NCBI RefSeq assembly: GCF_016595505.1
Contig: NZ_JAENIL010000013.1
Span: 62,001-126,000 of the forward strand
Length of the DNA: 64,000 nucleotides
From: Pelagicoccus mobilis
GTDB lineage: Bacteria; Verrucomicrobiota; Verrucomicrobiia; Opitutales; Opitutaceae
Direction of reading: 5' to 3'
The position numbers and the translations under genes were made by a program. Positions 1 to 7,474 of this stretch are shown here, piece by piece; within the stretch, counting starts at the first letter, position 1; each line of letters begins with the position of its first letter. Under the pieces are notes generated by a model that was not told the DNA's origin, did not search any database, and saw only the letters and a list, made by a program, of their open reading frames with translations.

Positions 1-25
1 TGCTGAGTAGCTGACTCGGGCTGTC

Positions 26-3000
26 CTACTTGAAGAGATTTTTCAACGACTGAAGATCCGCTTGGGTAGGACGGTCGGGACTGCTGGTGGCTGGTGGCGT
101 TTTAGGGCTGGATTTGGCAATGGGGGGAGCGCTTGCGGTGCGGCTCGCCGGGCCGTCGAGCCCTACCTCTGAGAAGGCTTTATCGAGTTTTTTGGGAGAA
201 ATGGGATAGGCGGTTCCGAGGTGTTGGGCGAAGAGGGAGACGGCGAACTCCTCGATCATGAATTTGAGGGATGTGTGGGTGTCCGTTGGGACAGCGGACG
301 CTACCTGTTTTAGGCGTTGATGGTAGTGGTCGAGTTGGGCTTGGCGTTGGGCGTCGCGGCTTGGGTTTTGGGCGCGAGTCTCGGCTCGGCGTTGGAGAGC
401 GTCGAGGTAGACTGGGATGCGAGGGAGAATGTGATTGGGCGTGTGACGTAGGAAGTCGGGAGGAAGAATGCGGTCGATATCTTCGCTGAAGTGTTTGGCG
501 ATGGTTGATTGGACGACGAGGGCTTGCCTCTTTTCGAGGATGGTTTTGAGCTGGTCGACTACTTTATAGAGAATGCCTTTGGAGCGTTCGTGGGCCTTTT
601 CTCGGGCTGCAAGAATGGCTTCGGGATCGAGTGTCGTGAGATCGTGGGTACGGAGGGATTGGCGGATGTGTTCGTAGACGTCGTCCTTGAGGTCGGCTAT
701 GGGCCGGAAGGCGACTCCTGCGGGACCGACACGTTGGACGTCCTTTAGGTCAGACTTGATCCAGGCGAGTTCACGGCGGAGCTCGTGTTCGAGGAGGGCG
801 GCGATGCCGGAGTCGTTAGCAGCTGTGGCGTCGGATGGGCTGGGGAAAAGGGAGAGGTGGAGGGTTGGCGGGGAAGATCTTAATGCTGGGTAGGCGAAGA
901 GCGGGACGCCGTTGGGTTGTCCGATCTGGATGCGGGAGGATTCTGCATTGCGGTCCGCCCGGCGGTCGGACCCTACCCGTAGATCCGAAATTGAGGTGAT
1001 TTCGCGTTCGTGTTTTTCGCGAGCGCGTTTCCAGAGTCCGCTAGTGTCGTTGGCTTTTTTCGCGCTTAGCTCGGCCTGCTTCTCTTCGATGCGTGTGTGG
1101 AGCGTTTTTGCGTCGCGGGCTTCGGCGATCTGTCGACCTTTCTTGTCATGGACTTCGACGCGGGCTCGAAGGTGGTCGGGGATGGCAGATTCGTCCCAGT
1201 CGCTGTTGTAGGTTTCGATCGAATACGAAACTTTGAGGTGATTTTGCAGTGAGGTGGTGAGGGCGTCGCCGGTTGGTCGAATCTCGGACGCTATTTTCTT
1301 GGCGGTTTCCGCTAGGGGGATCAGGCGTTGGCGTATTTGCTTGGGGAGAGCTTTGAGGAGGGCGTGGATTTTGGGCTCGAGGTGACCAGGGATCAGCCAG
1401 TCGAGTAATGCGTTGTTTATTGATTTGGCTTTGCTGTAGGGAAGCTTGAGGGTGACGCCGTCTTTCTTGTGCCCGTGCTTGTATTGGTATTCGATCGGGA
1501 GAGCGGAGTTGCCGAGCTGGACGGTTTCGGGGAAAAGGGAGAGGTCGACGGTTGATGCTTCGGATGCGGTGAGGTCGGACTCGCTCATGGCGAGGGAGGG
1601 TGGGGAGGATCCTGCAGTGCGGTCCGCCGGGCCGTCGGACCCTACCTTGGTAGTCCCGCCTTTTAGGAAGCGGTTTAGGTCGTGGATGGAAGCTACCTTG
1701 GTGAGGTGTTTTTGGTAGAATTGGAAGGCGGCTTCTTCGACTCCCATCCAGTGGGCTACTGAGATGACCGTCTGGGCGTTTTGGATACGGGAAATGAGTT
1801 TTCGGTTTTCTTCGAGGAAGGTCCAGTTGGCGGGGGCTTCGTAGTCCTCGTTGAGCAGGGCCTCGCGGATGAAGATTTCGGTTGCCTTGTCGGAATCGAC
1901 TTTGAGGTAGCTGACTTGCTTGTTTTGGATCTCCAAACCGTGGATACGTGTGGATTCGCGGGCGACGACGCGGCCTTGGTCGGGAAGAAATTGAGGTTCG
2001 CTGTAGGATTGGGTGACTATGTGTCGGCCGGCTTGTAGGATCCAATCGGGATCGATCGCGGCGACGGTGCGGAGATAGAGTCGGTTGGTTTCGACGACTT
2101 CGCCGCAGAGGGTCCACTCGGGGGATTTTTTGCGTTTGGCTCCGGCCTCGGTGCCGGGCGTTTTTCTTTTGCCTGTTTTCTTGTCGCGAGGCTGGCGGAT
2201 GAAGAGGGCTGAGCCCGGGAAAATGAGGGGCTTGCGATTGGCTGAGCAGCGGTAGAGGTTGGTATCTTCGCGTCGGCCAACATTGGTCAGTAGTCCGGTC
2301 AGGAGGCAGGCGTGAATCGAGTGATAGGCGACGCTGTCTCGTTCGAGGTCGGTGATGGGGGCGGTTGAGTAGCCTTTGGTTTTGCCGTCTTTCGACTTTG
2401 GTAGCGAACGCTCGAGTTGCTGATAGATGTCTCGCCACTCGCGGATGCGGAGGTAGTTGAGGAAGTGCTTTTTGCAGAATTTCCGGAGGCGGGATTGGGA
2501 GAGTTTTTCGAAATCGTCGTGGAGGGATTCCCAGATGTTGAGGAGGGTGAGGAAGTCGGATTGCTTGTGCTCGAATTGGGCGTGGGCTTGGCGGGCGGCG
2601 GCCTCTTTGTCCATGGGTCGCTCGCGTGGGTCCTGGATAGAGAGGGCTGCGGCGATGACGAGGATCTCGTGGGTGACGTGATGTCGATCTGCTTCGAGCA
2701 GCATGCGGCCGACCGTGGGGTCTGAGGGGAGGCGGGAGAGCTGGCGGCCGAGGTTTGTGAGGGTACGTGTGGATTGGGGGCGGTGTCCGCTGGGGACAGC
2801 GGACGCTACCTTTAGGGCGCCGAGTTCTTCGAGGAGCTGATAGCCGGCGGTGATGGCGGCGGGGGTGGGGGGATCGATGAAGGGGAAGGTTTCGACATCG
2901 CCGAGTTTGGAGGAGAGCATTCGGAGAATGACGTCGGCGAGGTTGGAACGTTGGATTTCTGGGATGGAATAGACGGGGCGGGATTGGTAATCTTTTTCCG

Positions 3001-4150
3001 AATACAGGCGGATGCAAATACCGTCGGCAACACGACCACAACGTCCGGAGCGCTGGTTGGCGGAGGACTGGGAGACTTTTACGATGGGGAGGCGTTTGGT
3101 GCGTCCGCGGGGATTGTAGCGGGAAATGCGTGCGAGGCCGGTGTCGATGACGAACCGGATCCCGGGGATGGTGAGCGACGTTTCGGCAATGTTGGTTGCG
3201 AGGATGAGTTTTCGCTTGGTGGAGGGAAGGAAGATACGTTGTTGGTCGGCGTTTGAGAGACGGCCGAAACAGGGGATGATTTCCATGCGTCTGCCGAACC
3301 GGGACTCGAGCAGGTCCATGGCATCGCGGATGTCTTTTTCGGTCGGGAGGAAGGCAAGGATGTCGCCTAGGCCGAATTCGTCTTGTATCCGTTGGGTGGA
3401 TTCGGCGATACCTTCGAGGTAGGTGTAATCGCCTGTGTCCTCGAGTAGTTCGTCGAGGGGCGCGTAGATGATGTCGACGGGATAGACGCGGCCGGAGACT
3501 TCGATAATGGGGGCGTTGTCGAAGGCGGCGGAGAATTTGTCGGTATCGATGGTGGCCGACGTGATGATGATTTTGAGGTCGGGCCGACGGATTCGGAGTT
3601 GGTTGAGGTGGCCGAGAAGGAAATCGATATTGAGGGAGCGCTCGTGAGCCTCGTCGATGATGACTGCCTCGTAGTCGCTCATGAGGGGATCGGCGTGGAT
3701 CTCGGTGAGCAGCATGCCGTCGGTCATGAATTTGACGCGGGTCTGCTTGCTGGTCTGGTCTGTGAAGCGAATCTTGGCTCCGACTTCGCGGCCGAAATCG
3801 ACGTCGAGCTCTTCGGCGACGCGTTTGGCTACGGAGAGGGCGGCGACGCGGCGAGGCTGGGTGCAGGCGATGCGTTTGCCTTTGCGACCGAGTCCCGCAT
3901 CGAGGCACATCTTGGGGATCTGGGTGGTTTTGCCGGATCCGGTCTCGCCGGTGAGGACGATGGTTTGGTGTGCTCGGATTGCGGATACGATCTCGTCTCG
4001 CCGCTGGGAAATTGGGAGTTCCGGCGGGTACTGGATGTTTGAGAAGGGATCGGGTTGTGTTGGTTTTTGGCCCACGAATGGTGAAGAGGGACGGGTGATC
4101 GGGTAGTGCTGTGTTTTGCCCGCGAATGTTTGATGCAGAAGAATCGCCAA
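26..4150 (-). CDS. hrpA: ATP-dependent DEAH-box RNA helicase HrpA
   Basis: This encodes a 1374-residue protein of the HrpA family, 3'-5' RNA helicases that act on mRNA and stalled ribosomes in the cytoplasm. Walker A (GETGSGKTT) lies near residue 68, DEAH (IIDEAHERS) near 165 and the SAT motif near 200, followed by the helicase C, HA2/OB and HrpA C-terminal regions. The length is slightly above the roughly 1300 residues usual in proteobacteria. The excess includes five short in-frame peptides encoded by REP-like palindromes (three of the type VGSDGPADRTA, two of the type VASAVPSGHR). The longest frame starts at a TTG at 4150. A GTG at 4075 (V26) is an alternative, and no in-frame ATG precedes the Walker A motif. 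Family identity is certain; the start codon is not. Confidence 0.95.
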   Translation of the reverse strand: MAILLHQTFAGKTQHYPITRPSSPFVGQKPTQPDPFSNIQYPPELPISQRRDEIVSAIRAHQTIVLTGETGSGKTTQIPKMCLDAGLGRKGKRIACTQPRRVAALSVAKRVAEELDVDFGREVGAKIRFTDQTSKQTRVKFMTDGMLLTEIHADPLMSDYEAVIIDEAHERSLNIDFLLGHLNQLRIRRPDLKIIITSATIDTDKFSAAFDNAPIIEVSGRVYPVDIIYAPLDELLEDTGDYTYLEGIAESTQRIQDEFGLGDILAFLPTEKDIRDAMDLLESRFGRRMEIIPCFGRLSNADQQRIFLPSTKRKLILATNIAETSLTIPGIRFVIDTGLARISRYNPRGRTKRLPIVKVSQSSANQRSGRCGRVADGICIRLYSEKDYQSRPVYSIPEIQRSNLADVILRMLSSKLGDVETFPFIDPPTPAAITAGYQLLEELGALKVASAVPSGHRPQSTRTLTNLGRQLSRLPSDPTVGRMLLEADRHHVTHEILVIAAALSIQDPRERPMDKEAAARQAHAQFEHKQSDFLTLLNIWESLHDDFEKLSQSRLRKFCKKHFLNYLRIREWRDIYQQLERSLPKSKDGKTKGYSTAPITDLERDSVAYHSIHACLLTGLLTNVGRREDTNLYRCSANRKPLIFPGSALFIRQPRDKKTGKRKTPGTEAGAKRKKSPEWTLCGEVVETNRLYLRTVAAIDPDWILQAGRHIVTQSYSEPQFLPDQGRVVARESTRIHGLEIQNKQVSYLKVDSDKATEIFIREALLNEDYEAPANWTFLEENRKLISRIQNAQTVISVAHWMGVEEAAFQFYQKHLTKVASIHDLNRFLKGGTTKVGSDGPADRTAGSSPPSLAMSESDLTASEASTVDLSLFPETVQLGNSALPIEYQYKHGHKKDGVTLKLPYSKAKSINNALLDWLIPGHLEPKIHALLKALPKQIRQRLIPLAETAKKIASEIRPTGDALTTSLQNHLKVSYSIETYNSDWDESAIPDHLRARVEVHDKKGRQIAEARDAKTLHTRIEEKQAELSAKKANDTSGLWKRAREKHEREITSISDLRVGSDRRADRNAESSRIQIGQPNGVPLFAYPALRSSPPTLHLSLFPSPSDATAANDSGIAALLEHELRRELAWIKSDLKDVQRVGPAGVAFRPIADLKDDVYEHIRQSLRTHDLTTLDPEAILAAREKAHERSKGILYKVVDQLKTILEKRQALVVQSTIAKHFSEDIDRILPPDFLRHTPNHILPRIPVYLDALQRRAETRAQNPSRDAQRQAQLDHYHQRLKQVASAVPTDTHTSLKFMIEEFAVSLFAQHLGTAYPISPKKLDKAFSEVGLDGPASRTASAPPIAKSSPKTPPATSSPDRPTQADLQSLKNLFK
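141..166 (-). repeat. REP-like palindrome inside hrpA (type 1)
   Basis: On the minus strand GTAG is followed by GGCTCGACGGCCCGGCGAGCC, an imperfect palindrome (CTCG/CGAG, GGC/GCC). It is translated in frame as VGLDGPASR near the HrpA C-terminus. It belongs to the same family as the copies at 951 and 1619. Confidence 0.7.
280..304 (-). repeat. REP-like palindrome inside hrpA (type 2)
   Basis: On the minus strand GTAG is followed by CGTCCGCTGTCCCAACGGACA, a hairpin with TGTCCG/CGGACA arms. It is translated in frame as VASAVPTDTH. It is a sister copy of 2784-2809. Confidence 0.7.
951..976 (-). repeat. REP-like palindrome inside hrpA (type 1)
   Basis: The minus strand reads GTAG then GGTCCGACCGCCGGGCGGACC, with strong hairpin arms GGTCCG/CGGACC. 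It is translated in frame as VGSDRRADR. Confidence 0.75.
1619..1645 (-). repeat. REP-like palindrome inside hrpA (type 1)
   Basis: The minus strand reads GTAG then GGTCCGACGGCCCGGCGGACC, nearly identical to the copy at 951. It is translated in frame as VGSDGPADRTA. Confidence 0.75.
2784..2809 (-). repeat. REP-like palindrome inside hrpA (type 2)
   Basis: The minus strand reads GTAG then CGTCCGCTGTCCCCAGCGGACA, a perfect TGTCCGCTG/CAGCGGACA hairpin. It is translated in frame as VASAVPSGH within the region after the helicase core. Confidence 0.75.
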
Positions 4151-4167
4151 TGGCGATTCAGGGTGGG

Positions 4168-4185
4168 AAGCGTCTGAGGACGCTT
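4168..4185. repeat. Small hairpin upstream of hrpA
   Basis: AAGCGTC-TGAG-GACGCTT is a perfect 7-bp stem with a 4-base loop, between the start of hrpA and the end of the next minus-strand gene. There is no T-run, so it could be a weak terminator/attenuator or a simple palindrome. Confidence 0.4.
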
Positions 4186-4220
4186 AGGGTGATTGGGTTG
4201 TGCTTTTTTTGGCCCGCAGA

Positions 4221-4682
4221 CTATTCAGATGGTCGTGGTTGGATTAGAGGGATGGATGGTGATTTTGGGATTTGGGATGGGTAGGTGGGGGAGGTGTAGT
4301 GGGGGGATGGTTTGTCGGGGGAGAGAATGAGGGTTTTTGATTTTGGATACGGATTGTCGCTTTGTTCGATGAAGTAGGTGCGTGAGCGGCTGAATTCTGA
4401 TTGGAAGAAGCTGTTGGCGGCTCGGCGGATGGCGGTGGAGTGGAGTCGGCCTTGGGGGAGGTTGATCAGGATTACGGCTGGATGTTTCTGGGCGAAGGCG
4501 AGGGTGAGGAGGCGTTGGGCGTCGGGTAGCTCTTCTTTTTCGTGTACGATTAGGACGAGTGTGGCGGGGGATTGCAGCTGGTCGGCCAGTCGGGTTGGGG
4601 TATCGTCCAGGGAGGTTAAGGGCGTGGCGGAAAGGGATGAGCTAAAGAGGGTGAGATATGAGAGGGCGAGGAGGCGGAGCAT
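4221..4682 (-). CDS. Small secreted protein of unknown function
   Basis: A protein of about 153 residues begins at the ATG at 4682. I chose this start because it gives a clear signal peptide (MLRLLALSYLTLFSSSLSA); the longer open frame upstream is out-of-phase sequence of the neighbouring permease gene. The mature part has a stretch resembling a predicted alpha/beta strand pattern (LVLIVHEKEE ... AVILINLP) and a Pro/Ser-rich tail. I recognise no family. It lies 26 bp downstream of the metal permease on the same strand, so it is probably co-transcribed with it and perhaps an envelope accessory. Confidence 0.6.
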   Translation of the reverse strand: MLRLLALSYLTLFSSSLSATPLTSLDDTPTRLADQLQSPATLVLIVHEKEELPDAQRLLTLAFAQKHPAVILINLPQGRLHSTAIRRAANSFFQSEFSRSRTYFIEQSDNPYPKSKTLILSPDKPSPHYTSPTYPSQIPKSPSIPLIQPRPSE

Positions 4683-4708
4683 GTTAGTGGTGCAAGCGTT
4701 TGGTTCGC

Positions 4709-6019
4709 TTACTTGACGCCTTTGAAGTCGAAGCCGAGGGAAGCTATCTTTTCCGCGATTTGGGCTTCCTGGTAGGAGTCTGTTTGGATGGTGGCGGAGC
4801 TGCTGTTCTTGTCGACGGATAGGACTTCGATTCCGTCCAGCGAGGAGAGTCCGTTGCGCACGGAGTTTTCGCAGCGGCTGCAATTCATGCCTTCGATGGA
4901 GAGAGTGACGGTATTCATTTGGTTTTTTTCTGAATTTGCTTGGGAGTTGCAGCAATCGGAGTCGCAGCAGCTCTGGGTCTGTTTGGAAGCGAATTTCTGG
5001 CGAAGGTGCGGAAAGACGAGCAAGAAGATGAGAATGATGCCTCCGAGGTGCTTCCACCAGTCGAGGTGTTCGTGGTGGGAGTGGGCGGAGGTTCCGAGGG
5101 TTCCGTCGTCCAAGAAGAAATGATAGAAGGCGGCGGCGATCCAGGTGGTGATGATGACTCCGGCGACGTAGATGAGGGTTGAGCGGCCGCCGAGGACTTT
5201 TCGCATGGTGGTGATGGTGGCGATGTTGGTGGCGGGGCCGGCGATGAGGAGGACGAGGGCGGCGCTAATGGGGAGGCCGCTGTGGACGAGGGCGAGGGCG
5301 AGCGGGATGGAGCCGGTGGAGCAGATGTAGAAGGGGACTGAGATGAGCGTGGCGAGGAGGATGGCGGAGATGGCGCCGCCGGGGAGGTTGGCCAGGAGGT
5401 CGGCTGGGGCGAGCGCGCTGATGATTCCGGCGAGGATGAAGCCGATGAGTAGGGCGGAGGCGAGGTCGCCTGGCATGGTGTAGAAACCGTACTTGAGGGA
5501 GTCGGAGAGGTTGGGGTTGGTAGGTGTTGAGGATTTGGGATTGGGGTTGGGGCTAAGATTAGGAGTAGGATCAGGATTAGGATTAGGATTAGGATTTTTT
5601 GGGGTGGTGGGGGTGAGGCGGTCGGTGGTGAGGCCGACGAGGATGCCGGAGAGGAAGGCGACGATGATTTTGTAGAGGGCGAAGACAGGGCCGAGCATGC
5701 CGTAGGTGGCGAGGAAGGAGTCGATCCCGGTCTGGGGGGTGGAGGTGAGGAAGGAGACGGTGGCTCCTTTGCTGGCTCCTTTTGAGTGGAGGCTCATGGT
5801 GACGGGGATGACGCCGCAGGAGCAGAGAGGCATGGGGACGCCGACCACGCTGCCCCAGATGACGGAGGAGAGGCTTTTTCGTCCCATGAGGCCCTCGATC
5901 CAGGTGGGCTTGAGGAATCGATGCAAGAGGGCGGAGATGGCGAGGCCGAGGATGAGGTAGACTCCCATCTCGGCGACCATGGCCCAGGTGTGGCTAGCGA
6001 TTTTTGTGATCAGTCCCAT
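4709..6019 (-). CDS. Heavy-metal permease (SO_0444/ArsP-like) with C-terminal HMA domain
   Basis: This 436-residue inner-membrane protein has two hydrophobic permease halves carrying the hallmark PLCSCGVIPV motif near residue 60. Metal or metalloid efflux permeases of the DUF318/SO_0444 family have this architecture. The halves are joined by a low-complexity Asn-Pro/Thr-Pro linker (about residues 143-165) encoded by a degenerate hexanucleotide repeat. After a Cys-rich stretch (SCCDSDCC, about 350) the last 65 residues form an HMA domain with GMNCSRC, expected to bind a soft metal such as Cu(I) or Zn(II). It starts at the ATG at 6019. Efflux of copper or zinc is inferred from the family; the exact substrate is unknown. 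Confidence 0.85.
   Translation of the reverse strand: MGLITKIASHTWAMVAEMGVYLILGLAISALLHRFLKPTWIEGLMGRKSLSSVIWGSVVGVPMPLCSCGVIPVTMSLHSKGASKGATVSFLTSTPQTGIDSFLATYGMLGPVFALYKIIVAFLSGILVGLTTDRLTPTTPKNPNPNPNPDPTPNLSPNPNPKSSTPTNPNLSDSLKYGFYTMPGDLASALLIGFILAGIISALAPADLLANLPGGAISAILLATLISVPFYICSTGSIPLALALVHSGLPISAALVLLIAGPATNIATITTMRKVLGGRSTLIYVAGVIITTWIAAAFYHFFLDDGTLGTSAHSHHEHLDWWKHLGGIILIFLLVFPHLRQKFASKQTQSCCDSDCCNSQANSEKNQMNTVTLSIEGMNCSRCENSVRNGLSSLDGIEVLSVDKNSSSATIQTDSYQEAQIAEKIASLGFDFKGVK
5531..5596 (-). repeat. Degenerate hexanucleotide tandem repeat in the permease gene
   Basis: About eleven 6-bp units of the type aGGATT are present, the last four identical. The minus strand encodes repeated Asn-Pro. 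Because the unit is six bases, copy-number slippage would lengthen or shorten the linker without changing frame. Confidence 0.75.
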
Positions 6020-6117
6020 TTGTTGCAGTGTCAGTAGGTGCTACGATTGAGGGCGGGGAATGGCGATGCGTTTTTTTTAGGTGGTGTTTAGGGGGGAGAG
6101 GGCTAAGGGGGTGGGGG

Positions 6118-7464
6118 GTGAAGTTTTGGGATAAGCTTTTTAGCGTGGATGTTCCGATGCGGCCTGGCTCGGTGGGGGTTCACTACGGCTGGGTGATCGC
6201 GGTGGCGGGGACTTTGGGGATGGTGGCGAGTGTGCCGGGGCAGACGATCGGGGTGAATGTGTTTAACGAGAAGCTGATCGAGGCTTTGGGGTTGTCGCGC
6301 ACGGGGGTGAGTTCGGCGTACTTCGTGGGGACGGCGGCGAGCGGATTGCTGTTGCCGTATGCGGGCCAGCTCTTTGATCGCTGGGGGGCGCGGAAGATGA
6401 TTGTGCTGGCGAGTTTGGCTTTGGCGATTTCGCTCGGATACATGAGTTGGGTGGATGGAGCGGCGGGGGCACTGGAGTCGGCGGCCTTTTCCGGCTATCC
6501 GGTTTTTTGGATACGGATCTCTTGCTTGGTTTTCGGTTTTTTCTTGATCCGCTTTTTTGGCCAGGGGCTTGTGATGATGACCTCTCGCAATATGATCGGG
6601 AAGTGGTGGGTGTCCCACCGGGGCAAGGTGTTTTCGATCGGTGGTATTGCGGTGACGGTTTGTTTCTCCCTCGCTCCGAAGGTGTTCGATGTGATGATCG
6701 AGTCGTGGGGATGGCGGGAGGCGTGGCAGATCATGGCTCTCTTGCTCGCTCCTGGTTTCTGTTTGGTGGCGTGGCTTTTGTATCGAGATAATCCTGACGA
6801 GTGCGGGGTGTCGGCTGACGGTGGACTGGAGGTGGATGATCGGAGGTCGGAGGATCCGGAATTTCGTATCGTGAAGGAGTTTACTCGGGAGGAGGCGGTG
6901 CGGAGCTATTCGTTTTGGGCGTTTAGCTCAGTGTTTGCTTTGCAGGCGTGCTACTTTACTGGATACGCTTTCCATGTCGTGGATGTGGCGGCTGATTTGG
7001 GGATGACGAAGGATGCGGTGCTGAACTTGTTTGTGCCGACCGCTTTTCTGAATGCTGTGGTGAGTCTGGTGGTGGGCTGGCTGAGCGACCGATGTCGTTT
7101 AAAGCATCTGCTGGTGGTGATGGCGGCGGGGAACGCGCTGGCGGCTCTTGGTTTGGCTTATTTGGGCGGACAGGCGTTGGTGCTGGCGATCGTGATCGGC
7201 TTCGGGGTGAGCGGTGGCTGTTTCGGGGCGATCAGCGGGGTGTTTATGCCGCGGTTTTTTGGGCTGAAGCACTTGGGCGCTATCAGTGGTTTGTTCGCTT
7301 CGATTCTAGTGGTGGGCAGCTCGGTGGGGCCGTTGCTGTTTAGTTTGGCGAAGCGTTTTACCGAGGGCTATGGCCCGGTGCATTGGCTTTCGGGCGTCGT
7401 GGCGTTGGCGCTTTTGCTGGGCGCGTTCAAGGCGGACAATCCGCAGAGAGCCCTGATGCGCTGA
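6118..7464 (+). CDS. MFS transporter (OFA-like)
   Basis: This major facilitator superfamily permease of about 448 residues has twelve predicted hydrophobic helices. The pattern near its start (HYGWVIAVAGTLGM) and the cytoplasmic loop sequence FDRWGARKMIV match the MFS motif A region. The sequence resembles the monocarboxylate/oxalate-formate antiporter branch, but I cannot assign a substrate. The open frame reaches back to 6028, only 8 bp from the divergent permease start. I prefer the GTG at 6118, or the ATG at 6157, because the protein upstream of there is not membrane-like. Confidence 0.8.
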   Translation: MKFWDKLFSVDVPMRPGSVGVHYGWVIAVAGTLGMVASVPGQTIGVNVFNEKLIEALGLSRTGVSSAYFVGTAASGLLLPYAGQLFDRWGARKMIVLASLALAISLGYMSWVDGAAGALESAAFSGYPVFWIRISCLVFGFFLIRFFGQGLVMMTSRNMIGKWWVSHRGKVFSIGGIAVTVCFSLAPKVFDVMIESWGWREAWQIMALLLAPGFCLVAWLLYRDNPDECGVSADGGLEVDDRRSEDPEFRIVKEFTREEAVRSYSFWAFSSVFALQACYFTGYAFHVVDVAADLGMTKDAVLNLFVPTAFLNAVVSLVVGWLSDRCRLKHLLVVMAAGNALAALGLAYLGGQALVLAIVIGFGVSGGCFGAISGVFMPRFFGLKHLGAISGLFASILVVGSSVGPLLFSLAKRFTEGYGPVHWLSGVVALALLLGAFKADNPQRALMR

Positions 7465-7474
7465 GGGTAGGCCT

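Noticed and set aside
1146-3908. A 920-codon open frame on the minus strand overlapping hrpA in another phase
   Set aside because: The translation is Arg/Pro/His-rich low complexity, as expected from a shifted reading of a high-GC gene; hrpA explains the region fully.
4683-5057. N-terminal extension of the small secreted protein into the permease gene
   Set aside because: The extension is out-of-phase permease sequence, and a clear signal peptide begins at 4682.
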